Shown: in pieces, positions 17,708-25,584 of the stretch
How positions within the stretch are numbered: the first letter of the stretch is position 1
How the letters are laid out: every line of letters starts with the position of its first letter
NCBI RefSeq assembly: GCF_003014755.1
Contig: NZ_PYAW01000004.1
Coordinates: 248,001-312,000, forward strand
Direction: 5' to 3'
Origin: Chitinophaga niastensis
GTDB taxonomy: Bacteria > Bacteroidota > Bacteroidia > Chitinophagales > Chitinophagaceae
Length of the DNA: 64,000 nt
The notes under the pieces: model-generated
What the model was told of the DNA's origin: nothing
Database searches by the model: none
What the model saw: the letters and a program-made list of their open reading frames with translations, nothing else
Translations under genes and position numbers: made by a program

Positions 17708-18277
17708 TTATCCTTCAATACCTGTTACTACATGCGATTTAGCCGCACACAGCAACTGTACCATCGTATCCAGCTTGTTTTTATAAAACGCAGTGAACCC
17801 GCGGGTTTGCGGGTCATAAAGGTTGTCTTTCAAGACAGGCAAAGAATATGGTAATACCCATGCCCTCAAAGCCTTAGCCACTGCATCCATGGCGTTAATG
17901 CCCTGCATGGCCTGGGTGCCGTCTGCCCAGGAGAGCAAAGCTACAACCTTTCCGGTTAAATATGGACGCTGGTACTTGCTTGTTAATTCCAGCCAATCGA
18001 GGCAGTTTTTCATAGCACCTGTCATACCACCATGATATAAAGGTGTCATCCATATATGAAGATCTGCTTTACAAAAGGCTTTACACATATTGGCTACTGC
18101 CTCTGGTGTTTGTCCGGCCTCATGTTGCGAGAAAAATGGAATCTGAGCATCACTCAGACTGAATATTTCAGGTGAAAAATTCTTTTCTTTTAATTGCTCC
18201 TCCAGGTATGTAGCCAGCCTGTTGGAGGTAGCATAAGGACGGTTATCAATCGAACCATTAAATATCAGGACGTTCAT
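17708..18277 (-). CDS. NAD(P)H-dependent FMN reductase family protein
   Basis: 189 residues with a flavodoxin-like fold: NVLIFNGSIDNRPYATSNRL at the N-terminus for the flavin phosphate, WMTPLYHGGMTGAMKNCLDW in the middle (typical ysPeYhgs-like flavoreductase segment) and LLSWADGTQAMQGINAM. Such enzymes reduce free FMN or quinones with NAD(P)H. It is the first gene on the strand that includes the suf genes, 57 bases ahead of the A-type carrier and divergent from a SufR-like gene. A role in supplying electrons for Fe-S assembly or repair is plausible but inferred. Confidence 0.88.
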   Translation of the reverse strand: MNVLIFNGSIDNRPYATSNRLATYLEEQLKEKNFSPEIFSLSDAQIPFFSQHEAGQTPEAVANMCKAFCKADLHIWMTPLYHGGMTGAMKNCLDWLELTSKYQRPYLTGKVVALLSWADGTQAMQGINAMDAVAKALRAWVLPYSLPVLKDNLYDPQTRGFTAFYKNKLDTMVQLLCAAKSHVVTGIEG

Positions 18278-18324
18278 TAATATTTAACATTTAGAGATTT
18301 AAGTGATTGAGAGATTTTTGTTTG

Positions 18325-19074
18325 ATGAATTACCTCTCAAAATCATCAAAACCCCAAAATCTTTTTTTTAGCTCCTACAAAATTACGACATTTGAGAATA
18401 AAACAAGTAATAACTTGGAAAATTATCCATCACGAACCAAGACTGCTGCCGACAGGTTTTTGACTTTGCTCAAGACCAGAGGCCCGTTGTCTGCTGCCGA
18501 ACTGGCGGCCGAGCTGGGTATTACAGGGGAGGGAGCACGCCTGCAATTGCTGAAGTTAGCAGAAGAAGGACTGGTACATTCCGAAAGTACTTCCAAGGGA
18601 GTGGGCCGCCCTGTTTTAATATGGAGCCTCACCCAACTGGGCAACGCCCGTTTCCCGGATACACATACTGAACTTACTTTGCAACTTATTCAAACAATTA
18701 AGAATGTATTGGGTAAGGAAGCGCTCGATAATGTAGTTAACGCCCGCGAAAAAAATCAGCTGGAAAAATATAGCAGCGCACTGCAGGGAGTTACCGGCAT
18801 TGAAAACAGACTGACCTCCTTCGCGGCCATCAGATCCGGAGAAGGTTACCTGGCAGAGTGGAAAAAAGAAGGGGATGCCTACTTGTTTATAGAAAACCAC
18901 TGTCCCATCTGCTGCGCAGCTACGGAATGTGATAATATCTGCACCTCTGAAATGAGGACTTTCGTCAGCATACTGGGAGAGGATATGAATGTTACCCGCA
19001 TGGAACATATCATCAACGGCGCCCGCCGTTGTGTTTATAAAATAGTACCTGTTTCGGCGGCTACCGCTATTTAA
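18325..19074 (+). CDS. SufR-like helix-turn-helix regulator with Fe-S-type cysteines
   Basis: A winged-helix regulator: a DeoR/ArsR-type HTH (TAADRFLTLLKTRGPLSAAE then LGITGEGARLQLLKLAEEGL) and a C-terminal cysteine-rich domain with NHCPICCAATECDNIC and later GARRCVYKIV. This arrangement matches cyanobacterial SufR, a [4Fe-4S] repressor of the suf operon. It is divergent from the suf genes, which supports that role. The start is uncertain. ATG 18325 gives 249 residues, but the first 30 look non-coding (low-complexity), and a TTG at 18415 would give 219 residues and begin right at the HTH. The 47-base divergent gap should hold the operator. Confidence 0.88.
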   Translation: MNYLSKSSKPQNLFFSSYKITTFENKTSNNLENYPSRTKTAADRFLTLLKTRGPLSAAELAAELGITGEGARLQLLKLAEEGLVHSESTSKGVGRPVLIWSLTQLGNARFPDTHTELTLQLIQTIKNVLGKEALDNVVNAREKNQLEKYSSALQGVTGIENRLTSFAAIRSGEGYLAEWKKEGDAYLFIENHCPICCAATECDNICTSEMRTFVSILGEDMNVTRMEHIINGARRCVYKIVPVSAATAI

Positions 19075-19089
19075 CAATCCAATTTAATA

Positions 19090-19166
19090 AATTACGAATT
19101 ACGAATTGCGAATTACGATCATTCGCAAAGATCTTCGCGAATAACCGTAATTCGCAATTCGTAATT
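19090..19166. repeat. Palindromic repeat, family A copy 2
   Basis: Arms acgaattgcgaattacg and cgtaattcgcaattcgt are perfect reverse complements, and the arms extend further with attacga/tcgtaat. The centre contains gatcttcgcgaataacc. It lies between the convergent SufR-like and EamA genes, 16 bases after one stop codon and 11 before the other. Confidence 0.9.
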
Positions 19167-19177
19167 TTCTATCTCTC

Positions 19178-19594
19178 TTACTTAAGAATCAATACCAGCG
19201 TACCTGATATGATCAGTAATGCACCTATTCCTGTTTTCCAGGTAATATCTTCATGCAGGAAAATAGCAGACAGAATAATAGTGAGCGCCACACTTAATTT
19301 ATCCACCGGCGCTACCTGTGATACTTTTCCTATCTGCAACGCCCTGAAATAAAAGAGCCAGGAACAGCCGGTAGCCAGTCCGGAAAGCACCAGGAACAAC
19401 AGACTGTGCCTGGAAATCGTCCCGAAACTTTTATACTCCCCCCTGGCAAATACGATAGCCCATACCATAATTAAAATGATAAATGTCCTGATAGCCGTAG
19501 CCAGATTAGAAGGAATGTCCGCTACACCTATCTTCGCGAAAATAGCTGTGAGCGCGGCAAAGCCGGCAGAGAGTAATGCATAGATCCACCACAT
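19178..19594 (-). CDS. EamA-family transporter, half-size (4-5 TM)
   Basis: 138 residues, strongly hydrophobic, with about five membrane segments: an N-terminal one with a typical drug/metabolite transporter start (WWIYALLSAGFAALTAIFAK), a segment around GLATGCSWLFYFRALQIG and a last segment ending in LLIISGTLVLILK. One EamA repeat rather than the usual two suggests that it works as a dimer, like EmrE-type small transporters. The substrate cannot be told. The gene is flanked on both sides by family A palindromes. Confidence 0.87.
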   Translation of the reverse strand: MWWIYALLSAGFAALTAIFAKIGVADIPSNLATAIRTFIILIMVWAIVFARGEYKSFGTISRHSLLFLVLSGLATGCSWLFYFRALQIGKVSQVAPVDKLSVALTIILSAIFLHEDITWKTGIGALLIISGTLVLILK

Positions 19595-19614
19595 AGCGTT
19601 GTATTTAATTAATG

Positions 19615-19679
19615 AAATTACGAATTACGAATTGCGGTTATTCGGGAAGATCTTCGGGTAGCATCGTAATTCGTAATTA
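19615..19679. repeat. Palindromic repeat, family A copy 3
   Basis: Arms attacgaattacgaattgc and gcatcgtaattcgtaatt enclose a centre with gaagatcttcggg. Its left half gcggttattcgggaagatc resembles the reverse complement of the centre of copy 2, so it appears inverted relative to it. The right end supplies the TAA stop codon (minus strand) of the GNAT gene at 19677. Confidence 0.87.
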
Positions 19680-20174
19680 TTTTATTTTGTATCCTAATAT
19701 CTTCAGACTTTTTTCTTCTCCATCCAATATGGCAATTTCCGGTAAATGTGCCCATTCTTTAAAACCCATATCAGTAAAGAGTTTCAGGCTGGGTATGTTG
19801 TGCGCAAAAATAAAGCCGAGCAGTGTTTGTATACCATATTGCGGACTTACATCTATGGCGTACTGTAATATTTTTTTGCCTAATCCTTTGCCACGGGCAG
19901 TTTCATCGAGATAGATACTTACTTCTACTGTGCCGTTATAGGCCGGCCGACCGTAAAAAGACTGAAAACTCATCCAGCCAACATTTGTTCCGTCGGCATC
20001 AATCATCCACAGCGGGCGGCGTTCTGCATTGTGTGCATGGAACCAGGCCAAACGGCTCTCTGTTGTTACCGGACTAGTATCGGCAGTAACCATCCTGCCA
20101 GCGATGGTGGTGTTATAGATGTCTACTATCCTTGGCAGGTCATTAATTTCAGCATGTCTGAATTGCAAATTCAT
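19677..20174 (-). CDS. GNAT N-acetyltransferase, phosphinothricin-acetyltransferase-like
   Basis: 165 residues. The N-terminus LQFRHAEINDLPRIVDIYN and the later TVEVSIYLDETARGKGLGKK with the acetyl-CoA loop (Arg-Gly-Lys-Gly-Leu-Gly) are classic GNAT signatures, and the TPVTTESRLAWFHAH-like part (here SPVTTESRLAWFHAH) is typical of the PAT/bar subgroup. The closest group acetylates phosphinothricin or methionine derivatives, but substrate inference from sequence is weak. It begins 14 bases after the preceding acetyltransferase, so the two genes form one transcript. Confidence 0.88.
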   Translation of the reverse strand: MNLQFRHAEINDLPRIVDIYNTTIAGRMVTADTSPVTTESRLAWFHAHNAERRPLWMIDADGTNVGWMSFQSFYGRPAYNGTVEVSIYLDETARGKGLGKKILQYAIDVSPQYGIQTLLGFIFAHNIPSLKLFTDMGFKEWAHLPEIAILDGEEKSLKILGYKIK

Positions 20175-20188
20175 TGTGTATGTAATAA

Positions 20189-20743
20189 TTAATAAATGGT
20201 CTCTCTGTTATGTTCATGCCGCAAACGGCTGTATAATTGGGCATCTACGAATTTTCCTTTCTCAAAAAAAGCATCTCTTAAAAAACCTTCGTAGCTAAAG
20301 CCCAGCTGGACAAGGAGTTTGGAGGATGCTGTATTTTCCGGATCTACGAATGCTTCTATGCGGTTAAATTGTAATTCCTCGTAACCATATGCCAGCATTG
20401 CTGTTAGGGCTGCAGACATGATACCTTTACCCCAGTAAGCCGGTTCCAGGTCGTAACCTATTTCAGCTTTGAAATGTGTTTTGCTCCACCGGTGAAATCC
20501 ACAGGTGCCAATTAATTCATCCCGTTCTGTAAGCGTAATGGCCCAGCGCATGCCTTCCTGGGTCTCCAGGCTTTCGCGGAAAAAAGAAATGATGTGAGTG
20601 GCTTCGCTGATATTGGAAAAGGAGTCTATGTCCATATACTTCGTTACCGCATCATTCGAAAAGTGCCTGAAGAGGGCGGCGGTATCTTTATCTTCGATAG
20701 GTCTTAGCACCAGTTCACCAGTGCTTAAAACGGGTACATGCAT
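20189..20743 (-). CDS. RimJ/RimL-type GNAT acetyltransferase
   Basis: 184 residues, with LSTGELVLRPIEDKDTAALF at the start, then GTCGFHRWSKTHFKAEIGYD and YWGKGIMSAALTAMLAYGYE (acetyl-CoA loop), and NRIEAFVDPENTASSKLLVQ followed by LGFSYEGFLRDAF. This is the ribosomal-protein-serine acetyltransferase (RimJ/L) group; many members act on other amines. A perfect promoter core TAGCTTTG on the minus strand (20770-20777) lies 26 bases before the ATG. It is co-transcribed with the next acetyltransferase gene. Confidence 0.9.
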   Translation of the reverse strand: MHVPVLSTGELVLRPIEDKDTAALFRHFSNDAVTKYMDIDSFSNISEATHIISFFRESLETQEGMRWAITLTERDELIGTCGFHRWSKTHFKAEIGYDLEPAYWGKGIMSAALTAMLAYGYEELQFNRIEAFVDPENTASSKLLVQLGFSYEGFLRDAFFEKGKFVDAQLYSRLRHEHNRETIY

Positions 20744-20769
20744 GATAAGGTTACCGGTTTAGGTTGAGG

Positions 20770-20777
20770 CAAAGCTA
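20770..20777 (-). promoter_or_regulatory. Bacteroidota promoter -7 element (TAGCTTTG)
   Basis: A perfect match to TAnnTTTG upstream of the RimJ-like gene. It sits 26 bases from the ATG. No clear TTG -33 element was seen. Confidence 0.6.
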
Positions 20778-20851
20778 ATTTATATTGGTAAATTGTTCTT
20801 ATTGTAATTGATTTTAATCATCCTTTAATGCCAGTCCGTGTAAAACAGTAC

Positions 20852-20859
20852 TATTTTTG
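20852..20859 (+). promoter_or_regulatory. Bacteroidota promoter -7 element (TATTTTTG) for the metal-efflux operon
   Basis: A perfect TAnnTTTG core 29 bases upstream of the response regulator ATG at 20889. It is the best promoter candidate for the regulator/kinase genes and possibly the downstream pump. Confidence 0.6.
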
Positions 20860-20888
20860 CAAGGTCATTGCTTATAATTTTTCTTTAT

Positions 20889-21572
20889 ATGAAAATATTG
20901 GTTATTGAGGACGAAACCAAAGTGGGTGCCTTTATTAAAAGAGGATTGGAAGAACATCATCACCAGGTAGAAATACAGACTGAAGGCCCTGCCGGCCAGC
21001 AGGCAGCAATGGAGCAGGATTATGATCTGATCATTCTGGATATTATGTTACCGGGGATTAATGGGATTACTATCTGCAAAAACCTGCGTGCGCAGGAAAT
21101 TCATACTCCTTTACTCATGCTGACGGCCCTGAATGCCACGCATGATATTGTAGATGGATTGAATGCCGGCGCAGATGATTATCTCGCTAAGCCTTTTCAT
21201 TTCTCTGAGCTGGTAGCACGGGTGAATGCACTCTCCAGGCGAAAAAATCATTTCCGGCAGGAAAAAGCCATCCTCACGCTGGCAGACCTGCAATTAGATA
21301 CCAACACCAAAACCGCCGCCAGAGAAGGACAGGAGATCACCCTCACCGCCAAAGAATACGCGTTGCTGGAACTGCTGCTTAAAAATACCGGCAAGGTATT
21401 ATCACGTGCGCTCATCTCTGAAGCTGTATGGGGACTGGAGTTTGATACCGGTACCAATACCATTGATGTATATGTTAATTATCTCCGAAATAAAATAGAA
21501 AAGGGCTTTACAGGCGAAAAGCTGATCCATACCGTTGTTGGGATGGGCTATGTTATGAAAGTGAAAAGCTAG
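20889..21572 (+). CDS. OmpR/PhoB-family response regulator (CusR/CzcR-like)
   Basis: 227 residues. Receiver domain (1-120) with acidic pair Glu7/Asp8, phospho-acceptor Asp51 in LIILDIMLPG, a Thr in LMLTALNA and Lys in DYLAKPFHF. The winged helix (130-225) has TLTAKEYALLELLLKNTGKV and IDVYVNYLRNKIEKG, the OmpR recognition region. ATG 20889 is the natural start because the protein begins directly at MKILVIEDE. It lies ahead of the sensor kinase and an RND metal pump and probably activates that pump in response to metal. A family B repeat begins at its stop codon. Confidence 0.95.
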   Translation: MKILVIEDETKVGAFIKRGLEEHHHQVEIQTEGPAGQQAAMEQDYDLIILDIMLPGINGITICKNLRAQEIHTPLLMLTALNATHDIVDGLNAGADDYLAKPFHFSELVARVNALSRRKNHFRQEKAILTLADLQLDTNTKTAAREGQEITLTAKEYALLELLLKNTGKVLSRALISEAVWGLEFDTGTNTIDVYVNYLRNKIEKGFTGEKLIHTVVGMGYVMKVKS

Positions 21573-21668
21573 CTATTAGCAGTTAGCTATTAGTAGTTAG
21601 CATGTTTTGCTAAGAATAGATATATTTTAAATACACTAAAGGCTAAAAGCTAACAGCTAACAGCTATT
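21573..21668. repeat. Palindromic repeat, family B copy 2
   Basis: Left arm agctattagcagttagctat and right arm aagctaacagctaacagcta are imperfect complements across an A/T-rich middle. The repeat fills the whole gap between the response regulator stop codon (21570-21572) and the kinase start (21669). Confidence 0.8.
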
Positions 21669-23039
21669 ATGAAGATCAGACACCGTTTATCTCTGCAGTT
21701 TACCCTGATTTCAGGTATTATTCTTACCGTTGTATTTGTACTGATTTACCTGTTATCCGCACAATATATTCAAAATAGCTTTTACAAGCTGCTGCAGATG
21801 CGTGCACTGGTAACTGCGCAGGTATACCTCGAGAAGGATGAGCTGACTAAAAAGAAGTTTCTTGAAATAGAAAAAAGTTACCGGGAACGTATTCCCGATG
21901 AATCCAGCAATATCTATGATCAGCGTAATCAGGCAGTTTTTATAGAGAAAACAAAGTACAACTGGCCGGTATCGCTCCTGGAAATCATCCGGAAGAAGGA
22001 GTTTTATCGCTTTGCTTTTGACGATGCAGCCGGATTGGGCATGTTCTATCCGGATAACCAGGGTGATTTTGTAGTGATTGTAACTGCCCGAAATACAACA
22101 GGGGTGCAGCAACTGCAATACCTCATGTGGATACTTATTGTAATGTTTTTTGTAGCGCTGCTGATCACCTTCCTTATGGGGCAATGGTATGCCAGTAGAG
22201 CATTACAGCCTATTAAGAGTATCAACAAACAGGTGAAGGATATCCGCTCCAACAACCTGCACCTGCGCGTACAGCATGGTCGTAATAAAGATGAAATAGA
22301 CGAACTGGCTACCAACTTCAACGAGTTGCTGCAACACATGGAACAGGCATTTGATATGCAACGGTCCTTTGTTTCCAATGCATCACATGAATTGCGGACG
22401 CCGCTGACCACTATTATAGGGGAAATAGAAGTAACGCTGCAAAAAGACCGTACAAAAGAAGATTATGTTCAAACATTATGTACGGTGCTGGACGAATCTG
22501 AAAAGCTGAAGATCATTACTGATGGCCTGTTGCAGCTGACCCGGGTAGATGTGATCCTCACAGGTGCGAATACAGAAAATATACGACTGGATGAGTTGTT
22601 ATGGGAGATACAGGAACACTGGCAGCAAAAAACACCCGCTTTAATTATCCAGGTACAAATGCTGGATATGCCACAGGATGCGGCACGGCTCTGTATCCGC
22701 GGTAATCGTTCTTTGTTGATGCTGGCGTTACATAATATTATCAGGAATGCTTTTAAATTTTCATATAACGAGGCCATTAGTTGCCGTCTTACCTACAGTA
22801 AGGCTGGTGTCATTCTTTCTGTAAGTGATAAGGGTATTGGCATAGCGCCTGCTGATCTGGAAAAAATATTTATGCCACTTTATCGTGCAGGCAATGCACA
22901 TGCTTTCGAGGGCTATGGGATTGGTTTATCCATGTCTCAAAAAATATTACAGCTCCACAATGCAACCATTACAGTGAGTAGTGTGTTAGGCGAGGGGACA
23001 ACGTTTAACATTTTTTTTACACCCGTTCATAAATTCTAA
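21669..23039 (+). CDS. Sensor histidine kinase of the metal-efflux locus
   Basis: 456 residues. TM1 near residues 8-31, a periplasmic domain to about 155, TM2 near 158-178, then a HAMP linker. The dimerization domain contains the H-box ASHELRTPLTTI with His240. The ATP-binding region has NIIRNAFKFS (N-box), DKGIGIAP (G1) and GYGIGLSMSQKI (G2). It is an EnvZ/CusS-type architecture. It is 97 bases downstream of the response regulator with a family B repeat between them, and upstream of the pump genes, so it likely senses periplasmic metal. The ligand is not evident. Confidence 0.94.
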   Translation: MKIRHRLSLQFTLISGIILTVVFVLIYLLSAQYIQNSFYKLLQMRALVTAQVYLEKDELTKKKFLEIEKSYRERIPDESSNIYDQRNQAVFIEKTKYNWPVSLLEIIRKKEFYRFAFDDAAGLGMFYPDNQGDFVVIVTARNTTGVQQLQYLMWILIVMFFVALLITFLMGQWYASRALQPIKSINKQVKDIRSNNLHLRVQHGRNKDEIDELATNFNELLQHMEQAFDMQRSFVSNASHELRTPLTTIIGEIEVTLQKDRTKEDYVQTLCTVLDESEKLKIITDGLLQLTRVDVILTGANTENIRLDELLWEIQEHWQQKTPALIIQVQMLDMPQDAARLCIRGNRSLLMLALHNIIRNAFKFSYNEAISCRLTYSKAGVILSVSDKGIGIAPADLEKIFMPLYRAGNAHAFEGYGIGLSMSQKILQLHNATITVSSVLGEGTTFNIFFTPVHKF

Positions 23040-23109
23040 TTTTGTTTTAACTTCATTCTAATATGTAGCTAATAGCCTATTGCCATCTTTGCAACGAAAA
23101 TTAAGTTGT

Positions 23110-24414
23110 ATGACGAATAGACTAATGTTACTTCCTTTTCTGGTACTGTTTGCCGCTTTATTCCGACTAACGGCATCGGCACAACGATTAGATACTTCTC
23201 CCATTTCTATGTCGCAGGACACGCTTCATCTTACCCTTGATAGCGCAGAAAATATGTTTTTAAGGCAAAACCTGTCGCTGTTAGCACAGCGGTATAATAT
23301 TGATGCGCAAAAAGCGCTGATCATACAGGCACGGTTATACGCCAATCCAAACTTTACGGTAGAACATGGACTGTATAACACAGAAACGAAGAAGTTTTTC
23401 CCTGTTGGCAGTACCGGAGAAACATCTGCAGGATTATCACAATTAATTTACCTGGCCGGTAAACGTAATAAGCAGATAAAAATAGCAAAAGCCAACGCCA
23501 GGCTATCAGAATATGAATTCTATGATTTGTTGCGTACGCTGAAATTTACGCTACGCGATGATTTCTATAATATTTATTACCTGCAGCAATCTGCAAAAAC
23601 CTATGAAGAGGAAATTCGTTCCCTGCAGGTAGTGGTGAATGCATTTGACGAACAAAAAGGAAAAGGTTATATCTCCGAAAAAGAAGCCATCAGGATCAAG
23701 GCACAGTTGTATAGTCTGAAAAGTGAGTATAAAGACCTGCTGGAACAGATAGAAGATCAGCAAAGTGAAATGAGACTGGTATTGCAGGTAAAACCGGTAT
23801 ACATAGATCCGCTGGTTAATACAGAGAGCGTGGCCTCCCTGAGCCCCATTAAATATCCGCTGGCAACACTGCTGGATTCTGCTTATAACCGCCGCAGCGA
23901 CCTGATGATAGCGAGAGCCAATACTGATATCAGCAAACTGAATTATAACTATCAGAAAGCATTGGCTGTACCGGACATTACATTAAATGTGGCTTACGAT
24001 CAGCAGGGGAGCTATATTAAAAACTACAATGCAGCAGGGCTGGGCATAGATCTTCCTGTATTCAACAGGAACCAGGGTAATATTAAATCAGCCAAAGCGA
24101 TGATTGATTTTAATACTGCCACACAAAAAAGTGCAGAAGCTACAGTAGAAGAGCAGGTATTCAGGGGAGTGCAAAAAACATTGGCAGCAGATAAACTTTA
24201 TCAAAATATTGATGCTTCTTTCTCTAAAGATTTCCAGCGATTAATGCATGAAGTATTGATCAACTATCAGAAAAGGAATATCACCATGTTGGATTTCCTT
24301 GATTTTTATGACTCTTATAAGCAGAATACACTGCAGTTAAACACGATCCAATACAGCCGTATCAAGGCCTTTGAAGAGCTCAATTTCGTTACGGGAACCA
24401 ACTTTTTCAATTAA
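23110..24414 (+). CDS. TolC-like outer membrane efflux protein (CzcC/CusC type)
   Basis: About 434 residues from ATG 23110, which starts the signal peptide MTNRLMLLPFLVLFAALFRL and is preferred over the upstream in-frame ATG at 23080 (which adds ten residues). The mature part is an OEP-type protein: long helices with coiled-coil character, VVVNAFDEQKGKGYISEKEA and YQKRNITMLDFLDFYDSYK, the two-fold repeat of TolC-like channels. A one-mismatch promoter core (CATCTTTG) lies at 23084-23091. It forms the outer-membrane channel for the next two genes. Confidence 0.92.
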   Translation: MTNRLMLLPFLVLFAALFRLTASAQRLDTSPISMSQDTLHLTLDSAENMFLRQNLSLLAQRYNIDAQKALIIQARLYANPNFTVEHGLYNTETKKFFPVGSTGETSAGLSQLIYLAGKRNKQIKIAKANARLSEYEFYDLLRTLKFTLRDDFYNIYYLQQSAKTYEEEIRSLQVVVNAFDEQKGKGYISEKEAIRIKAQLYSLKSEYKDLLEQIEDQQSEMRLVLQVKPVYIDPLVNTESVASLSPIKYPLATLLDSAYNRRSDLMIARANTDISKLNYNYQKALAVPDITLNVAYDQQGSYIKNYNAAGLGIDLPVFNRNQGNIKSAKAMIDFNTATQKSAEATVEEQVFRGVQKTLAADKLYQNIDASFSKDFQRLMHEVLINYQKRNITMLDFLDFYDSYKQNTLQLNTIQYSRIKAFEELNFVTGTNFFN

Positions 24415-24433
24415 AGATAAATTTACAGATAGT

Positions 24434-25543
24434 ATGCAAAATTTTATAAAGATAGGTTGCACAGGCAGTTTCATCTTTTTATTTGCCAGCACGGTTTTAA
24501 TACAAAGCTGCGGTACACAACCAACTCAAAACGCTAACGAAAAGCAGAAGTACGTGATCCCGGATACGGTATTACACGCACTTAAAATAGATACTGTACA
24601 AAATAGCCCGCTGGTAAATGCCTTAACCCTTACCGGTAAAGTAACTGCGAACGACGATAATGTATCCAAAATTTTTCCGATGGTGAGCGGTAAGATCAAG
24701 GATATTAAAGTGATGCTGGGTGACTACGTAAATAAAGGCCAGACGCTGGCAGTGATGAGCAGCTCCGAGATGGCCGGCTTTGGCGCTGACCTGGTAAATG
24801 CAGAAGCAGGTGTAAAAGTGGCCAGGAAAAATATGGATGCCACACAGGATATGTATAACAGTGGTATCTCTTCACAGAAAGACCTGCTGTCGGCACAAAC
24901 AGATTATCAGAAAGCACAATCAGAGCTAAATCGTGTTAACAAGGTGCTGAACATCAACGGTGGTAATACCGGTGGTGAATACATTATTAAAACACCTATC
25001 AGTGGTTTTGTAGTGGAAAAACTGGTAACCAATAACACCATGGTTCGCGCAGATAATTCCACTAACCTGTTTACCATCTCTGATCTGAAAAATGTTTGGA
25101 TCATCGCCAATGTATATGAATCCAATATTGGTCAGGTACATCTGGGCGATAATGTGGAAGTTACTACGCTGTCTTATCCCGGAAAAGTATTTCACGGAAA
25201 AGTTGATAAAGTATTTAATGTACTGGACCCTACCAATAAGGTAATGAAAGTAAGGATCGTATTACAGAATGATGATTATGCACTTAAACCTGAAATGTTT
25301 GCCAGTGTGCGGGTTGTATACAAAGACGGCCAGGAGGCACTCAGTATCCCTTCGCAGGCATTAATATTTGACCACAGTCAGTACTATGTATTGGTATATG
25401 CCAGTAAATCAGATGTGAAAATAACGCCAGTCAAGGTGATTAGTGCTATCGGGGACAGAACATATATTTCCGCAGGTATAAATGCGGGTGATAAGATCAT
25501 TGCTTCACAGGCCATCCTGATTTACGATGCATTGAATAATTAA
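24434..25543 (+). CDS. RND periplasmic adaptor lipoprotein (CzcB/CusB type)
   Basis: About 369 residues from ATG 24434. The N-terminus is a lipoprotein signal with lipobox LIQSCG, so the adaptor is membrane-anchored by lipid. The family's barrel-sandwich segment VSGKIKDIKVMLGDYVNKGQ and the coiled-coil hairpin (residues about 120-180) are clear, then ISGFVVEKLVTNNTMV and the barrel domain. It links the inner-membrane pump to the outer-membrane channel. The start is 19 bases after the channel gene's stop, with an upstream in-frame ATG at 24371 overlapping it. Confidence 0.92.
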   Translation: MQNFIKIGCTGSFIFLFASTVLIQSCGTQPTQNANEKQKYVIPDTVLHALKIDTVQNSPLVNALTLTGKVTANDDNVSKIFPMVSGKIKDIKVMLGDYVNKGQTLAVMSSSEMAGFGADLVNAEAGVKVARKNMDATQDMYNSGISSQKDLLSAQTDYQKAQSELNRVNKVLNINGGNTGGEYIIKTPISGFVVEKLVTNNTMVRADNSTNLFTISDLKNVWIIANVYESNIGQVHLGDNVEVTTLSYPGKVFHGKVDKVFNVLDPTNKVMKVRIVLQNDDYALKPEMFASVRVVYKDGQEALSIPSQALIFDHSQYYVLVYASKSDVKITPVKVISAIGDRTYISAGINAGDKIIASQAILIYDALNN

Positions 25544-25584
25544 GTGAAAGTTGCTAACAATCATCAGTACAATTATTTTTTTAG

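Noticed and set aside
18307..18414. Extra N-terminal segment of the SufR-like protein
   Set aside because: Low-complexity and no match to the HTH family. The true start may be the TTG at 18415, so this segment is not claimed as coding with confidence.
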